From positions 1-44,116 of the forward strand of contig CAMVGO010000018.1 in the NCBI GenBank assembly GCA_947167045.1: 44,116 nt of DNA. The letters are read 5' to 3'. Each line of letters begins with the position of its first letter. Position 1 is the stretch's first letter. The DNA comes from an uncultured Clostridia bacterium. GTDB lineage: Bacteria; Bacillota; Clostridia; Saccharofermentanales; Saccharofermentanaceae. A program made the translations under genes and the position numbers. Shown here piece after piece: positions 1-8,091 of the stretch. The notes under the pieces were generated by a model, which had not been told where the DNA came from, did no database searches, and saw nothing but the letters and a program-made list of their open reading frames with translations.

Positions 1-334
1 AAAGTCAGCTGATATCGTTTTTGAAGACTTTTTCTAGAAAACGATACCTTGTAAAGTCAGCTGATATCGTTTTTGAAGACGTTTTCCCGAAAACCAATAC
101 CTTGCAATGGCGATTTTATCCCAAACCGTAAATTATTGCCTCCGTGGGATAATTTTCAGAGGTGAAATTATCCCAAAAGTTCAAATATGCTTCACTTGGG
201 ATAATTTCCGGTCCGTATTTTATCCCAAACTGCGAGAAATCCTCATCTTGGGATAATTTCGAGCTCAGAATTTATCCCAAAGTCCCGAAAAATGTCTCCA
301 TGGGATAATTCGGGGCAAAGTCAGCTGATATCGT
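1..334. repeat. Palindromic repeat array in a 52-bp register
   Basis: This stretch has no gene and sits downstream of the minus-strand gene ending at 396. TTATCCCA occurs at 116, 168, 220 and 272, and its inverse TGGGATAA at 145, 197, 249 and 301, so both recur exactly every 52 bp. The 21-nt and 15-nt segments between them differ in sequence, although the edges (AA after the first arm, TT or TTTC after the second) are conserved. A second element, AAAGTCAGCTGATATCGT, lies at 1 and 53 (again 52 bp apart) and at 317. The copy at 1 contains an inverted pair TATCGTTTT (13-21) and AAAACGATA (38-46) that mimics the arm layout of the other family. Function is unknown. It could be a hairpin array, a multi-site operator or a miniature repeat family. 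It may continue past the left edge. Confidence 0.8.
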
Positions 335-395
335 GCACCAAAAAACAAACGACGGTCAAATGGCCGCCGCTGTTGTTTCAAATTTGAACTTAATA

Positions 396-887
396 TCAGA
401 TCTCGTCTGCGGGAATGAAAGGAAGTTCGATTCCGCCGTCGTCATCAATGGAAATCGTCGCAGAGGATTCGGTCGACTCTGAAGACTGTGTCGCTTCAGT
501 AGCAGTGGTGCCCTCAGTAGCTGAAGTACCGCTCGTGCCCTGGGTCTCGTTTGAGCCGGAACCTGAGCCTGAGCCGGAACCTGAGCCTGAGCCGGAACCA
601 GAACCGGATCCTGAATTCGTTGAATCTGTGTTCTCGCCTTTATCGACATCGAGCTCGGGCATGATGATCTCCTCGCCTGCATCTGTCGGAGCAAGTGTCT
701 CGTCAGAAGTTGCAGACGTGTCTGCCGCACTGGTTTCTGAAGATGCGGTCGTGGCAGTCGTAGCAGATGTCTCGATCGGAACCGCCTGATCCTTGTTGCA
801 TGACTTAACGCCGAGGAGCACTCCGACGACAACGAGGAGCGCCGCGATCACAACCGATAAAATGATTATAGTTTGCTTCTTATTCAT
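396..887 (-). CDS. Membrane-anchored or secreted protein with Ser-Gly repeat linker
   Basis: No family was recognised in this 163-residue protein. The start chosen is the ATG at 887 because GAAGG sits 8-12 nt upstream; the in-frame codon further out at 908 has no such site. Residues 1-30 form a short basic N-terminus and one long hydrophobic helix ending before KSCNKD, so the protein is probably a signal-anchored extracytoplasmic protein. The rest is low complexity: a Thr/Ser/Ala/Glu-rich stretch, an acidic patch, then about nine Ser-Gly dipeptides encoded by a short DNA tandem repeat around 550-605, then more Ser/Thr/Glu. There is no globular domain in the visible part. It may be a spacer or cell-wall-associated protein. 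The repeat is likely to vary in length between strains. Confidence 0.7.
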   Translation of the reverse strand: MNKKQTIIILSVVIAALLVVVGVLLGVKSCNKDQAVPIETSATTATTASSETSAADTSATSDETLAPTDAGEEIIMPELDVDKGENTDSTNSGSGSGSGSGSGSGSGSGSGSNETQGTSGTSATEGTTATEATQSSESTESSATISIDDDGGIELPFIPADEI

Positions 888-942
888 AACTGTTACCTTC
901 CAATTCAAGCGTCATTATAACATACGTGCTGGAAAGTTCCGT

Positions 943-1854
943 TCACCTTACGATTGGAACATGAGTCCAGTCCAGATCGATCAGATCAGGGGACAGATTC
1001 TCATTCAAAGGACCGCATACCGAATAGTACTTGTCCCATGCTTCCTGGCCGTGGCAGGACGCGTCAGAGCTCTCATAAGCTTTGCCGTCATAGTGCCAGC
1101 TGTCACCTTCGAAAAGCGAGTAATTCGGTATGGGCAGGCCCTCGTCATCTGTGCCTTCGTATTCCGTGATGAGTTCGTAAACGACGTCGAGTTTCTTCGT
1201 CTCACTGTTATATCTGTAGACGTCATCGATATGCAGAGAAGCTCCGCCAGAACCTGAATTGACGAACATTCCGCCGCCGCAGTATTCGAGGTGGCTCCTG
1301 GACCAGCCGGCTGCGACTATCTTGTATTCAGAGCCTTCCATGGTGACAACACCGTAAACCGTAATGTGCGTGTAGTTCTCGCCGTCGACATACTGTTCGC
1401 CGATTATGAGTTCATCGGTGCCGTCATTGTCGATGTCGTGAAGGATGTATGAGAAACCGTTCATCAGTTCATTTGTAAGAAGGCCCTGTGTTCCTTCAGG
1501 AGGAATGACCGTATCACCTGTATAGTCGGGTCCGTAGTACCAGACATCCGTCTGTTCGGATATAGCTTTCTTATAGTCTTCGATAAAACGCTCGTAAGGG
1601 TTTTCCTTAGCTGCAGTTGTCGTTGCTTCCGTACTCTCTGTCGTAGTTTCTTCGGTTGCAGGATCTTCGGCCGTTTCCAAACTCTCATCGTCAGTGGCAG
1701 ATGTCTCACCGCCATCGGCTTTTTTCGTATCTTCTGCGGTGACTCTTGCAAGATCTCCGCCGTCATTTTCAGCTGCCTTGCAGGACGCTGATATTAAGGC
1801 TAAAGATACGCACAGCGCTGCACACGCGCACTTGGTCAGCAATGATCTTTTCAT
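943..1854 (-). CDS. Predicted secreted lipoprotein-like protein with Asp-rich calcium-type motif
   Basis: This is a 303-residue exported protein of unknown function. The ATG at 1854 is preceded by GGGGTGA at suitable spacing; the longer open frame to 1929 is ignored because it lacks a ribosome site. The N-terminus has two basic residues, a hydrophobic core and a Cys in the context ISASC, a weak lipobox, so it may be a lipoprotein or simply secreted. A Thr/Glu/Ser-rich linker follows (about residues 30-90). A globular domain then contains a DIDNDGTDEL segment typical of EF-hand or FG-GAP-like calcium loops. The architecture of signal, acidic Thr-rich linker and globular domain matches several other exported proteins in this window. 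It is transcribed toward the gene at 396-887 and may share its transcript. Confidence 0.75.
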   Translation of the reverse strand: MKRSLLTKCACAALCVSLALISASCKAAENDGGDLARVTAEDTKKADGGETSATDDESLETAEDPATEETTTESTEATTTAAKENPYERFIEDYKKAISEQTDVWYYGPDYTGDTVIPPEGTQGLLTNELMNGFSYILHDIDNDGTDELIIGEQYVDGENYTHITVYGVVTMEGSEYKIVAAGWSRSHLEYCGGGMFVNSGSGGASLHIDDVYRYNSETKKLDVVYELITEYEGTDDEGLPIPNYSLFEGDSWHYDGKAYESSDASCHGQEAWDKYYSVCGPLNENLSPDLIDLDWTHVPIVR

Positions 1855-2023
1855 TCTGTTCACCCCATAAAACAAGTATTGATCAATCGCATGTAAACTA
1901 TCACAACATGTCCGGTATGTAAACCGCAAAAATCAACAACGATGTATGGATTGCCGGCCGTCATTTCGAAAAGGACAACGTCCGCATGCTATAATATCCG
2001 CATCAATTAAAAGGGGAACTCAC

Positions 2024-2602
2024 ATGACTAAGATAAGCCTTAAACCATATAACGACTATTGCCCTCAGACACTCTTCTTATACGGTACGAACAATGAGGA
2101 CGGCACGCCGGATCTCGGTCTGTTCTGCTGGTTCAGCTACTACTGGGACAATGAGATGGGAGTGATGTGCGCGATAGGCGGAAACAAGCGCACCAGGGAG
2201 AATATTGAAAGAGAAAAGATCTTCTCCGCAAATCTCGTTACGGAAGAGCTTTTGCCCCTGGCAGATTATCTCGGATGCACCAACGGCAAAAACGCGGACA
2301 AGATGAAACTTGGTCTTGATATCGGAAGAGGAAGGGTTCTTGACGTCCCCGTCCTTGAGAATTCACCCGTGAATTTCGAACTCGAAGTAAAGGACTTTTT
2401 CCCGCAGCATGACGGTGTCGTAATGCTCTGCAAGATGCGCAACGTCCTGCAGGATGAGGAGCTCGCGGCAGAAGATGTTACTGCAGCCGACAAGCTTTTT
2501 AAGATCGCTCCAGTAAGAACGACATGCAAGCACTATTTCGGTTACAAAGGCGAAGACCTGGGTCCCTGGGGCGGGCCCATGAAGTCACTTAACAAAGACT
2601 GA
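2024..2602 (+). CDS. Flavin reductase-like domain protein
   Basis: This 192-residue protein resembles the flavin reductase-like/DIM6-NTAB FMN-binding split-barrel family. Visible features are an N-terminal segment with substrate-loop character (NNEDGTPDLGLFCWFSYYW), the NKRTRENIEREKIFSANL region that in this family follows the flavin-binding strand, and a late LFKIAPVRTT segment. The start at 2024 is supported by AAGGGGA upstream. Family members bind FMN and either reduce flavin with NAD(P)H or act as small flavoproteins. The actual substrate cannot be told from sequence. It converges with hydF, ending 45 bp from it. No clear terminator lies between them, but the gap carries a short direct repeat, GATCAGACCTT. 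Confidence 0.85.
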   Translation: MTKISLKPYNDYCPQTLFLYGTNNEDGTPDLGLFCWFSYYWDNEMGVMCAIGGNKRTRENIEREKIFSANLVTEELLPLADYLGCTNGKNADKMKLGLDIGRGRVLDVPVLENSPVNFELEVKDFFPQHDGVVMLCKMRNVLQDEELAAEDVTAADKLFKIAPVRTTCKHYFGYKGEDLGPWGGPMKSLNKD

Positions 2603-2647
2603 TCAGACCTTCGAGAATCAAGTTTTCGAAAATCAGGCCTTAGCAGA

Positions 2648-3808
2648 TCAGACCTTTGTAAACTCAATGACCCTTTCCAGTATCCCCTTCATCTTTCCGA
2701 TGGCGATACCGTAATTTGTCATGGGGATGCCCTGCTCTTTTGCCTTGCGGTAACGGCTAGCGACTTCGGTCTCGCCGAGCATGCAGGCGCCGCAGTGAAT
2801 TATGAGATCGTACCCGGAGATATCATTCGGGAACTCGAGTCCCGATGTGAACGAGAACTCAAAATTCTTACCAGTGTATTCCCTGATCCATCCGGGAAGC
2901 TTTACAGTGCCGATGTCTTCGCATTGACGGTGATGCGTGCATCCTTCGCTTATCAGGATCTTCGCCCCGTCATTCAATTTGTCGAGCTGATCTGCGCCTT
3001 CGACGGACTGGTCGAGTATGCCTTTGAAACGAGCCATGATTATCGAGAACGATGTAAGCGTTATGTTCTCAGGAACGATCTTAGAGACCTTCGCGAAAGC
3101 CTGGCTGTCGGTGATGACGAGCTTAACGTCGCCGACCTTTTCGAGCGCGATCGAAAGCTCCGTATCCTTTACCACAACAGGTATCGCTCCCGCGCCCAAA
3201 AGATCGCGGATCACCATCTGCTGCGGAAGGATGAGACGGTCCTTCGGAGCGGACTTGTCGATGGGAACAACGAGTACAACGATGTCGCCTTCTTCGACGA
3301 GATCGGATACGAGCGGACGCACCTTGCGCTGCTTTATTATGACCGCAACGCGCTCTTTGAGTTCTTCTATTCCCTCACCTTTCAGAGCGCTCACGAACAT
3401 GGTCTTATCAGAGTCTGTGCCGGGATCGGCGACCAGGTCGAGATCACTTTTGTTTACTACCACCAGATAAGGTATCTTCCGCTTTTCGAAAGCATCGATC
3501 AACTGCTTTTCGTCGTCGCCCATACCGATGCTTCCGTCGATCACAAGGATCGCGATATCGGTCTCGTCGATGACTCTTATGCTCCTCTCGATCCTCTGGT
3601 TTCCGAGCTTGCCTTCATCGTCTATGCCCGGAGTGTCGATTATTATGACAGGTCCCAATGGAAGCAGCTCCATCGTCTTCCGGACGGGGTCGGTCGTAGT
3701 TCCTGCCACATCTGAAACGATGGACAGTTCCTGCGAAGTGAATCTGTTCACAAGGCTTGATTTGCCTGCGTTGCGGCGTCCGAAAAAGGCGATGTGCGTG
3801 CGTTCCAT
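2648..3808 (-). CDS. hydF: [FeFe]-hydrogenase maturation GTPase HydF
   Basis: HydF is the scaffold and GTPase on which the 2Fe subcluster of the H-cluster is assembled before transfer to apo-hydrogenase. Its 386 residues are close to the family norm. The GTPase domain shows the P-loop GRRNAGKS (10-17), DTPGIDDEG (G3), NKSDLD (G4) and SALKGEG (G5). The C-terminal cluster-binding domain keeps the CxH...HCxxC signature: C290, H292, H338-C339 and C342. GAGAGG precedes the ATG at 3808. It is the last gene of the operon, 16 bp after hydG. No structural hydrogenase gene lies in the window, so the client enzyme must be elsewhere. Identification is firm. Confidence 0.97.
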   Translation of the reverse strand: MERTHIAFFGRRNAGKSSLVNRFTSQELSIVSDVAGTTTDPVRKTMELLPLGPVIIIDTPGIDDEGKLGNQRIERSIRVIDETDIAILVIDGSIGMGDDEKQLIDAFEKRKIPYLVVVNKSDLDLVADPGTDSDKTMFVSALKGEGIEELKERVAVIIKQRKVRPLVSDLVEEGDIVVLVVPIDKSAPKDRLILPQQMVIRDLLGAGAIPVVVKDTELSIALEKVGDVKLVITDSQAFAKVSKIVPENITLTSFSIIMARFKGILDQSVEGADQLDKLNDGAKILISEGCTHHRQCEDIGTVKLPGWIREYTGKNFEFSFTSGLEFPNDISGYDLIIHCGACMLGETEVASRYRKAKEQGIPMTNYGIAIGKMKGILERVIEFTKV

Positions 3809-3824
3809 AAAGTACCTCTCAATA

Positions 3825-5246
3825 TCAGAATCTGAAGTCTCTTTCCCCGTTCTCGATAGCGACCAGTCTGTCTCTTAAGACTGCGCGCGCCTTCTCATTC
3901 GTAACATCGGGGATGTTCTTTTCGATCAGGATCTCACCTGCTGCGCGCGTCTCGGGAGATGCGTAGTCAACAAGATATTCCTTAAGCGTCATGAGCGCGT
4001 TAGGCAGGCAGCAGTTCTGTATCTGCTTTGCCTTGCAGAGCGCCATGAACCTGTCGCCCGTTCTGCCTTCACGGTAACATGCCGTGCAGAAAGAAGGAAC
4101 GTAATCCATGTCGATGAGCCACTTCATGACCTCATCAAGGGAACGTGTGTCGGATACGTCGAACTGCGCTGTCTCGTCAACTCTCTCCTCGTGAGTATAA
4201 CCTCCGACTGATGTTCTCGAACCGCCGGAGATCTGAGAGATGCCGAGATGCAGAACGCGCTCTCTGGACTTCTGAGATTCACGTGTGGAAACGATCATGC
4301 CGGTATAAGGAACAGCGATCCTGATGCATGCGACGATCTTTGCAAAGATGTCATCGTCTATAGCGTTCGTGAAATCATTAACGTCAATGTCGTCCGCAGG
4401 GCAGAGTCTCGGAACGGAGATCGTGTGCGGACCTACGCCGTGAACTGCCTCAAGGTGCTCAGCATGCATGAGGAGTCCGGCGAACTCATAGCGGTACTTA
4501 TCAAGTCCGAAAAGAACGCCCAGTCCGACGTCATCGATGCCGCCTTCCATGGCTCTGTCCATAGCCTCAGTATGATAAGCATAATCGTGCTTGGGGCCTG
4601 TCGGATGGAGCACTTCATAAGATGCCTTGTGATATGTCTCCTGGAAAAGGATGTAAGTTCCGATTCCTGCCTCGTGGAGCTTTCTGTAGTTCTCAACTGT
4701 TGTAGCTGCAATGTTGACGTTTACACGTCTGATCGCGCCGTTCTTGTGCTTGATCGAATAGATCGTCTTGATGCTCTCGAGGATGTATTCGATCGGGTTG
4801 TTTACAGGGTCCTCGCCTGCTTCGATCGCAAGCCTCTTGTGGCCCATGTCCTGAAGAGCGATGACCTCGTCCCTGATCTGATCCTGGGTGAGCTTAACTC
4901 TCGGTATAGTCTTGTTCTTGCCGTGATAAGGGCAGTAGATGCATCCGTTGATGCAGTAGTTGGACAGATAAAGGGGTGCGAAAAGAACGATCCTGTTGCC
5001 GTAGAAATCCTTCTTGATCTGCTCTGCCAATGCATAGATCTCCTCGTTCTTTTCGGGGATGTCGCATGCGAGCAGGACTGATGCGTCGCGGTGCGAGAGG
5101 CCCTTTCTTTCCTTTGCCTTTTCGATGATGGAATCGATGAGTTCGGCGTTGCTCTTGTTCTCGTCAGCATATTTGAGAGACTCCAGGATCTCGCCGTCAT
5201 CGATGAATTCTTCTGCTTTCAGTGATTTGGGATCGTACATTTTCAT
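3825..5246 (-). CDS. hydG: [FeFe]-hydrogenase H-cluster radical SAM maturase HydG
   Basis: HydG cleaves tyrosine by radical SAM chemistry and supplies the CO and CN ligands of the H-cluster. At 473 residues it is full length. The radical SAM cluster motif CxxxCxxC is at C98, C102 and C105. The C-terminal auxiliary cluster motif CX2CX22C is at C387, C390 and C413. The ATG at 5246 follows an AAGGAAGG ribosome site. The gene lies between hydE (56 bp upstream, with a GC-rich hairpin between them) and hydF (16 bp downstream), as expected for a co-transcribed maturation operon. All key cysteines are present, so it should be functional. Confidence 0.97.
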   Translation of the reverse strand: MKMYDPKSLKAEEFIDDGEILESLKYADENKSNAELIDSIIEKAKERKGLSHRDASVLLACDIPEKNEEIYALAEQIKKDFYGNRIVLFAPLYLSNYCINGCIYCPYHGKNKTIPRVKLTQDQIRDEVIALQDMGHKRLAIEAGEDPVNNPIEYILESIKTIYSIKHKNGAIRRVNVNIAATTVENYRKLHEAGIGTYILFQETYHKASYEVLHPTGPKHDYAYHTEAMDRAMEGGIDDVGLGVLFGLDKYRYEFAGLLMHAEHLEAVHGVGPHTISVPRLCPADDIDVNDFTNAIDDDIFAKIVACIRIAVPYTGMIVSTRESQKSRERVLHLGISQISGGSRTSVGGYTHEERVDETAQFDVSDTRSLDEVMKWLIDMDYVPSFCTACYREGRTGDRFMALCKAKQIQNCCLPNALMTLKEYLVDYASPETRAAGEILIEKNIPDVTNEKARAVLRDRLVAIENGERDFRF

Positions 5247-5269
5247 TTACCTTCCTTTTTAGTTTTCCC

Positions 5270-5286
5270 GAGCACCACCCGTGCTC
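5270..5286 (-). other. Intercistronic hairpin between hydE and hydG
   Basis: GAGCAC (5270-5275) and GTGCTC (5281-5286) form a 6-bp stem with a 5-nt loop in the 55-bp gap between the hydE stop and the hydG start. No U-run follows in either direction, so it is not a typical terminator. It may act as an mRNA stability or processing element that sets hydG levels apart from hydE. Confidence 0.5.
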
Positions 5287-5301
5287 CCGTTTTGTTTCCG
5301 T

Positions 5302-6363
5302 TTAATGTTCTTTCACGTATTTAATGTTGTCGCCCCTGTCGGTAACGATCTCGTAGCCTATCCGGCTTATCCTGCTCTTCAGGCAGTTCATGCATTCGGC
5401 GGCTTCCTCGCCCGTGCATATCTTGTTGTCGTACAGGTCGTATTTCTTTCTTACGCCGACCGGTGACAGATTGGGCATCACGACATTCGCGCCGGCAAGT
5501 ATGCCCAGTTCTCTTCCTCTCGGATCGATGGTCCCCAAAGCCGTCGTCGCCGGCAGAAGGACCGTTGGCAGCATCAGTCTGATGATGCTCAGAAGATAAA
5601 GGACAAGATCCAGTTCGCCTGCTTTCCGGTCAGCGAAGACCGTATCCTTATGCGGTATGAACGGACCTATTCCGACCATCTCGGGATCGAGTTTTTTGAG
5701 GAACAGCAGATCGTCTGCAATGTTCTCATTCGTCTGGTAAGGCGAGCCCACCATGAATCCCGCACCTGTCTGGAAACCTATCTTCTTGAGATCGAAAAGA
5801 CATCTCTGCCTGTTCTCAGCCGAGAGATTTGCCGGATGGAGCTTTGCGTAGTGACCGAAGTCTGCCGTCTCGTGCCTCAGCAGATATCTGTCAGCACCCG
5901 CGTCGAAAAACGCTTTATACGTCTCATAACTCTTCTCGCCGATCGACAGCGTAACCGCGCAGTCAGGATGTTCGCGCTTTATCGCCCTGATGATCTCTGT
6001 CATCTTATCGTCGGTAAAGAATTGATCTTCGCCGCCCTGAAGAACGATGGTCCGAAAGCCCAGGCCGTAGCCGTAAGAAGCGCATTCGACGATCTCGTCA
6101 ATTGAAAGTCTGTAGCGCTGTGCATTCTTATTGCCGCACCTGATCCCGCAGTAGTAGCAGTCGTTCCTGCAGTAGTTGGTGAACTCGATGAGCCCTCTTA
6201 CGAAAACCTTATTTCCGTAGTATTCCCTTGCCCTGGCGGAAGCCTTTTCAGCAAGTGTTTTTTGTATCCCGGGAGTACGGTTTTCGAGAAGATATATTAT
6301 CTCGTCGCGTGTGATGTCACCTGTTGTGCAAAGCTTTTCTGAAATGACCTTTATGTCAGTCAT
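5302..6363 (-). CDS. hydE: [FeFe]-hydrogenase H-cluster radical SAM maturase HydE
   Basis: HydE is the radical SAM enzyme that, with HydG and HydF, builds the dithiolate-bridged 2Fe subcluster. Its 353 residues are the usual length. The SAM cluster motif CRNDCYYC gives C65, C69 and C72. The optional second cluster motif CX7CX2C near the C-terminus is also present (about C316, C324, C327). The ATG at 6363 lies inside the end of the upstream TM1266-type gene (8-bp overlap, ATGACTGA) without a strong ribosome site of its own. Translational coupling to that gene is therefore likely. Confidence 0.97.
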   Translation of the reverse strand: MTDIKVISEKLCTTGDITRDEIIYLLENRTPGIQKTLAEKASARAREYYGNKVFVRGLIEFTNYCRNDCYYCGIRCGNKNAQRYRLSIDEIVECASYGYGLGFRTIVLQGGEDQFFTDDKMTEIIRAIKREHPDCAVTLSIGEKSYETYKAFFDAGADRYLLRHETADFGHYAKLHPANLSAENRQRCLFDLKKIGFQTGAGFMVGSPYQTNENIADDLLFLKKLDPEMVGIGPFIPHKDTVFADRKAGELDLVLYLLSIIRLMLPTVLLPATTALGTIDPRGRELGILAGANVVMPNLSPVGVRKKYDLYDNKICTGEEAAECMNCLKSRISRIGYEIVTDRGDNIKYVKEH

Positions 6364-6613
6364 TGGAAGAGAGTCTCGAATAAGTCGTCTTCGCAGACAC
6401 GCCGTCCAGCATTCCGAGCTTGCCTGACACTGAATTGATCAGGCCCTCCGGTGCATCGACAACGACGCTGATGATGGAGATATTCCTCTCACGATAAGGG
6501 ATACCCATCCTGCCGACGACATAATCCCTCACATCGTGAAGAATGTCGTTGATCTGCGCAACTGATTCGGGATTCTCGACAATAATGCCGATGATAGCAA
6601 CTCTTGTCTCCAT
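6356..6613 (-). CDS. TM1266-type iron-only hydrogenase system putative regulator
   Basis: This 85-residue ACT-like/NikR-C-like protein belongs to the TM1266 family found next to hydE, hydG and hydF. The start METRVAIIGIIVEN is set by an ideal AAAGGAGG site 5-6 nt before the ATG at 6613. Visible features are the beta strand RVAIIGIIV, the segment VGRMGIPYRERNISIISVVVD and the ending SGKLGMLDGVSAKTTYS, all typical of the family. The family is annotated as a putative regulator of the hydrogenase system, but a ligand or DNA target is not established. It is the first gene of the operon and overlaps hydE by 8 bp. An inverted repeat 45 bp upstream is a candidate operator. Confidence 0.93.
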   Translation of the reverse strand: METRVAIIGIIVENPESVAQINDILHDVRDYVVGRMGIPYRERNISIISVVVDAPEGLINSVSGKLGMLDGVSAKTTYSRLSSND

Positions 6614-6658
6614 TTGACCTCCTTTCGCCCCCGTGGAGCAAACAAGGTTCTGAAGCAT

Positions 6659-6682
6659 TTTAAGTATGAATATTTACTTAAA
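6659..6682 (-). promoter_or_regulatory. Candidate operator upstream of the hydrogenase maturation operon
   Basis: TTTAAGTA (6659-6666) and TACTTAAA (6675-6682) form a perfect 8-bp inverted repeat with an 8-bp spacer. It lies 46-69 bp upstream of the first start codon of the operon, which is where a promoter and its regulator site would fall. The surrounding AT-rich sequence has no single convincing -35/-10 pair. The binding protein is unknown. Confidence 0.5.
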
Positions 6683-6808
6683 GCCTTACGCGTCAGGACG
6701 AACCTTCCGCATTCAGAACTGACATTAAATTATCATCCCGCAGAAGCAAAAGCAATCACTACGGGAGCATGTAAAAAAAGAAGTCACTTTTCAATGGTTT
6801 TACTGAAC

Positions 6809-7999
6809 CTAAGACGCACCGCCGGCCTTTTTCTTCTTGCCGAGCATCGCCCTCTTGGCAGCCTTCAGATATACCTTCTGCCACCACGGTCTGAGCTTCT
6901 TGTCAGCCTCCTTGAGTTTCTCCCTGATGGGTATGCTCTGGGGGCAGTGCTGCTCGCACTTTCCGCACTGCACGCACAATGACGCGTCAGCGGGAGTCAT
7001 GCGGAGCGCTATGGTCTGGAAATACTCCAGACGGCCCGAGTTCTTATTCTCGGAATACATGTGGTTATAGCACGAGAAGATAGCGGGGATGTCGACGCCT
7101 CTGGGACACGGCATGCAGTATCTGCAGCCGGTGCAGTTCACCTTCGTGCTCTCTATTATGTAGTTTCTTATCCTGGCGATGAAATCCTTCTCGTTTTGCG
7201 TAAGCGAGCCGGCTTCAGCCTCCGACGCTATGCGGCAGTTCTCCTCGACCATTGCGATGGAATTCATTCCCGAGAGAACGCATGTGATGTCTTCCTGATC
7301 CCAGAGCCATCTGAATGCCCATTCCGCAGGAGACCATCCGTGAGGTTCGTTCGCGATCTCGCGCTTTGCCTTCTCGGGCAGGAGATCTACGAGTTTTCCG
7401 CCGCGCAAAGGCTCCATTATGAAGACCTTCAGTCCCTTCTCGGCAGCAGCGTGTATGCCTGCCCTGCCAGCCTGGGTATGCTCGTCCAGATAGTTGTACT
7501 GGACGAGGCAGAAATCCCAGTCGTAAGCGTTCAGTATGCTCTTGAAGGTATTCGTATCACCGTGGAAGGAGAAACCTATATTCCTTATCTGTCCGCTCTT
7601 CTTTTTCTCAGCGATCCAATCCTCAATGCCGATCGCCTTGAGTTTCTCCCACTGGGCAAGGTCGGTCATGTGGTGCATCAGATAGTTATCGATATAGTCG
7701 GTCCTCAGACGTTTCAGTTCCTCTTCAAAAGTCTTGTCGAGGCCCGCCCTCGTCTTGATGAGGTACTGGGGAAGCTTCGTCGCAAGGACGATCTTGTCCC
7801 TTATGCCGTTTTTCTCGATGATTCGTCCGACAACGTCCTCGCTGCCCGGATAGATATAAGCGGTGTCATAGTAGTTGACTCCGAGTTCAAAAGCTCGCAT
7901 GAATTCCTTCTCGGCCTTCTCGAAATCAATTCCCGCGCCGCTCTTAGTAAATCTCATGCATCCGTAACCCAGGATCGATATACCCTTGCGCTGCTGCAT
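6809..7999 (-). CDS. Aldo/keto reductase with C-terminal 4Fe-4S dicluster domain
   Basis: This 396-residue member of the iron-sulfur aldo/keto reductase group (COG1453 type) has an N-terminal AKR barrel. It shows the catalytic Asp-Tyr in NYYDTAYIYPGSEDVVG, the Lys in VLATKLP and the His in NYLMHH. The C-terminal ferredoxin-like region has two Cys clusters, CTGCRYCMPCPRG and CVQCGKCEQHCPQ. The family reduces carbonyl substrates; the clusters probably connect it to ferredoxin-type electron flow, which fits an H2-metabolising anaerobe. The start at 7999 follows AAGGAGG; an extra 11 residues in the open frame are ignored. The gene is probably monocistronic: its own promoter and a palindrome lie immediately upstream, and 195 bp separate it from the hydrogenase operon. 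Confidence 0.93.
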   Translation of the reverse strand: MQQRKGISILGYGCMRFTKSGAGIDFEKAEKEFMRAFELGVNYYDTAYIYPGSEDVVGRIIEKNGIRDKIVLATKLPQYLIKTRAGLDKTFEEELKRLRTDYIDNYLMHHMTDLAQWEKLKAIGIEDWIAEKKKSGQIRNIGFSFHGDTNTFKSILNAYDWDFCLVQYNYLDEHTQAGRAGIHAAAEKGLKVFIMEPLRGGKLVDLLPEKAKREIANEPHGWSPAEWAFRWLWDQEDITCVLSGMNSIAMVEENCRIASEAEAGSLTQNEKDFIARIRNYIIESTKVNCTGCRYCMPCPRGVDIPAIFSCYNHMYSENKNSGRLEYFQTIALRMTPADASLCVQCGKCEQHCPQSIPIREKLKEADKKLRPWWQKVYLKAAKRAMLGKKKKAGGAS

Positions 8000-8023
8000 A
8001 GACGTCGCCTCCTTTTTCGTTAG

Positions 8024-8058
8024 ATTATACACAAAAGAAGGCGTGTAACATTGTTACA
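8024..8058 (-). promoter_or_regulatory. Promoter -10 and perfect palindrome upstream of the aldo/keto reductase
   Basis: On the minus strand a perfect TATAAT (plus 8024-8029) precedes the aldo/keto reductase. The expected -35 position (about 8047-8052) falls inside TGTAACATTGTTACA (8044-8058), a perfect 15-bp palindrome with a single central base. The overlap suggests a repressor site. The same 15 bases recur at 30419-30433 upstream of a cyclase-family gene. Confidence 0.6.
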
Positions 8059-8091
8059 TCAGGGTAAATTCAAGGAAAATTCACCTTTTCG

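Noticed and set aside
1..334. CRISPR array at the left edge
   Set aside because: Spacing is regular, but the conserved parts are short inverted arms of 8-10 bp, not identical direct repeats of 23-40 bp, and the interiors share edge motifs. No cas gene is near.
415..789. Plus-strand frame with Glu-Pro repeats opposite the Ser-Gly-repeat protein
   Set aside because: The repeat is only the antisense reading of the Ser-Gly DNA repeat; the minus frame has a signal anchor and a ribosome site.
2795..3715. Long plus-strand open frame opposite hydF
   Set aside because: It lies wholly within hydF on the other strand, which has all catalytic motifs. It has no domain and no ribosome site and is an antisense shadow.
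5270..5286. Terminator between hydE and hydG
   Set aside because: A stem is present but no T-run follows on the minus strand, and hydG must be expressed with hydE.
8044..8058. Rex or Fnr site for the palindrome at the aldo/keto reductase
   Set aside because: The half-site and spacing do not match TTGTTAA-N4-TTAACAA or TTGAT-N4-ATCAA.
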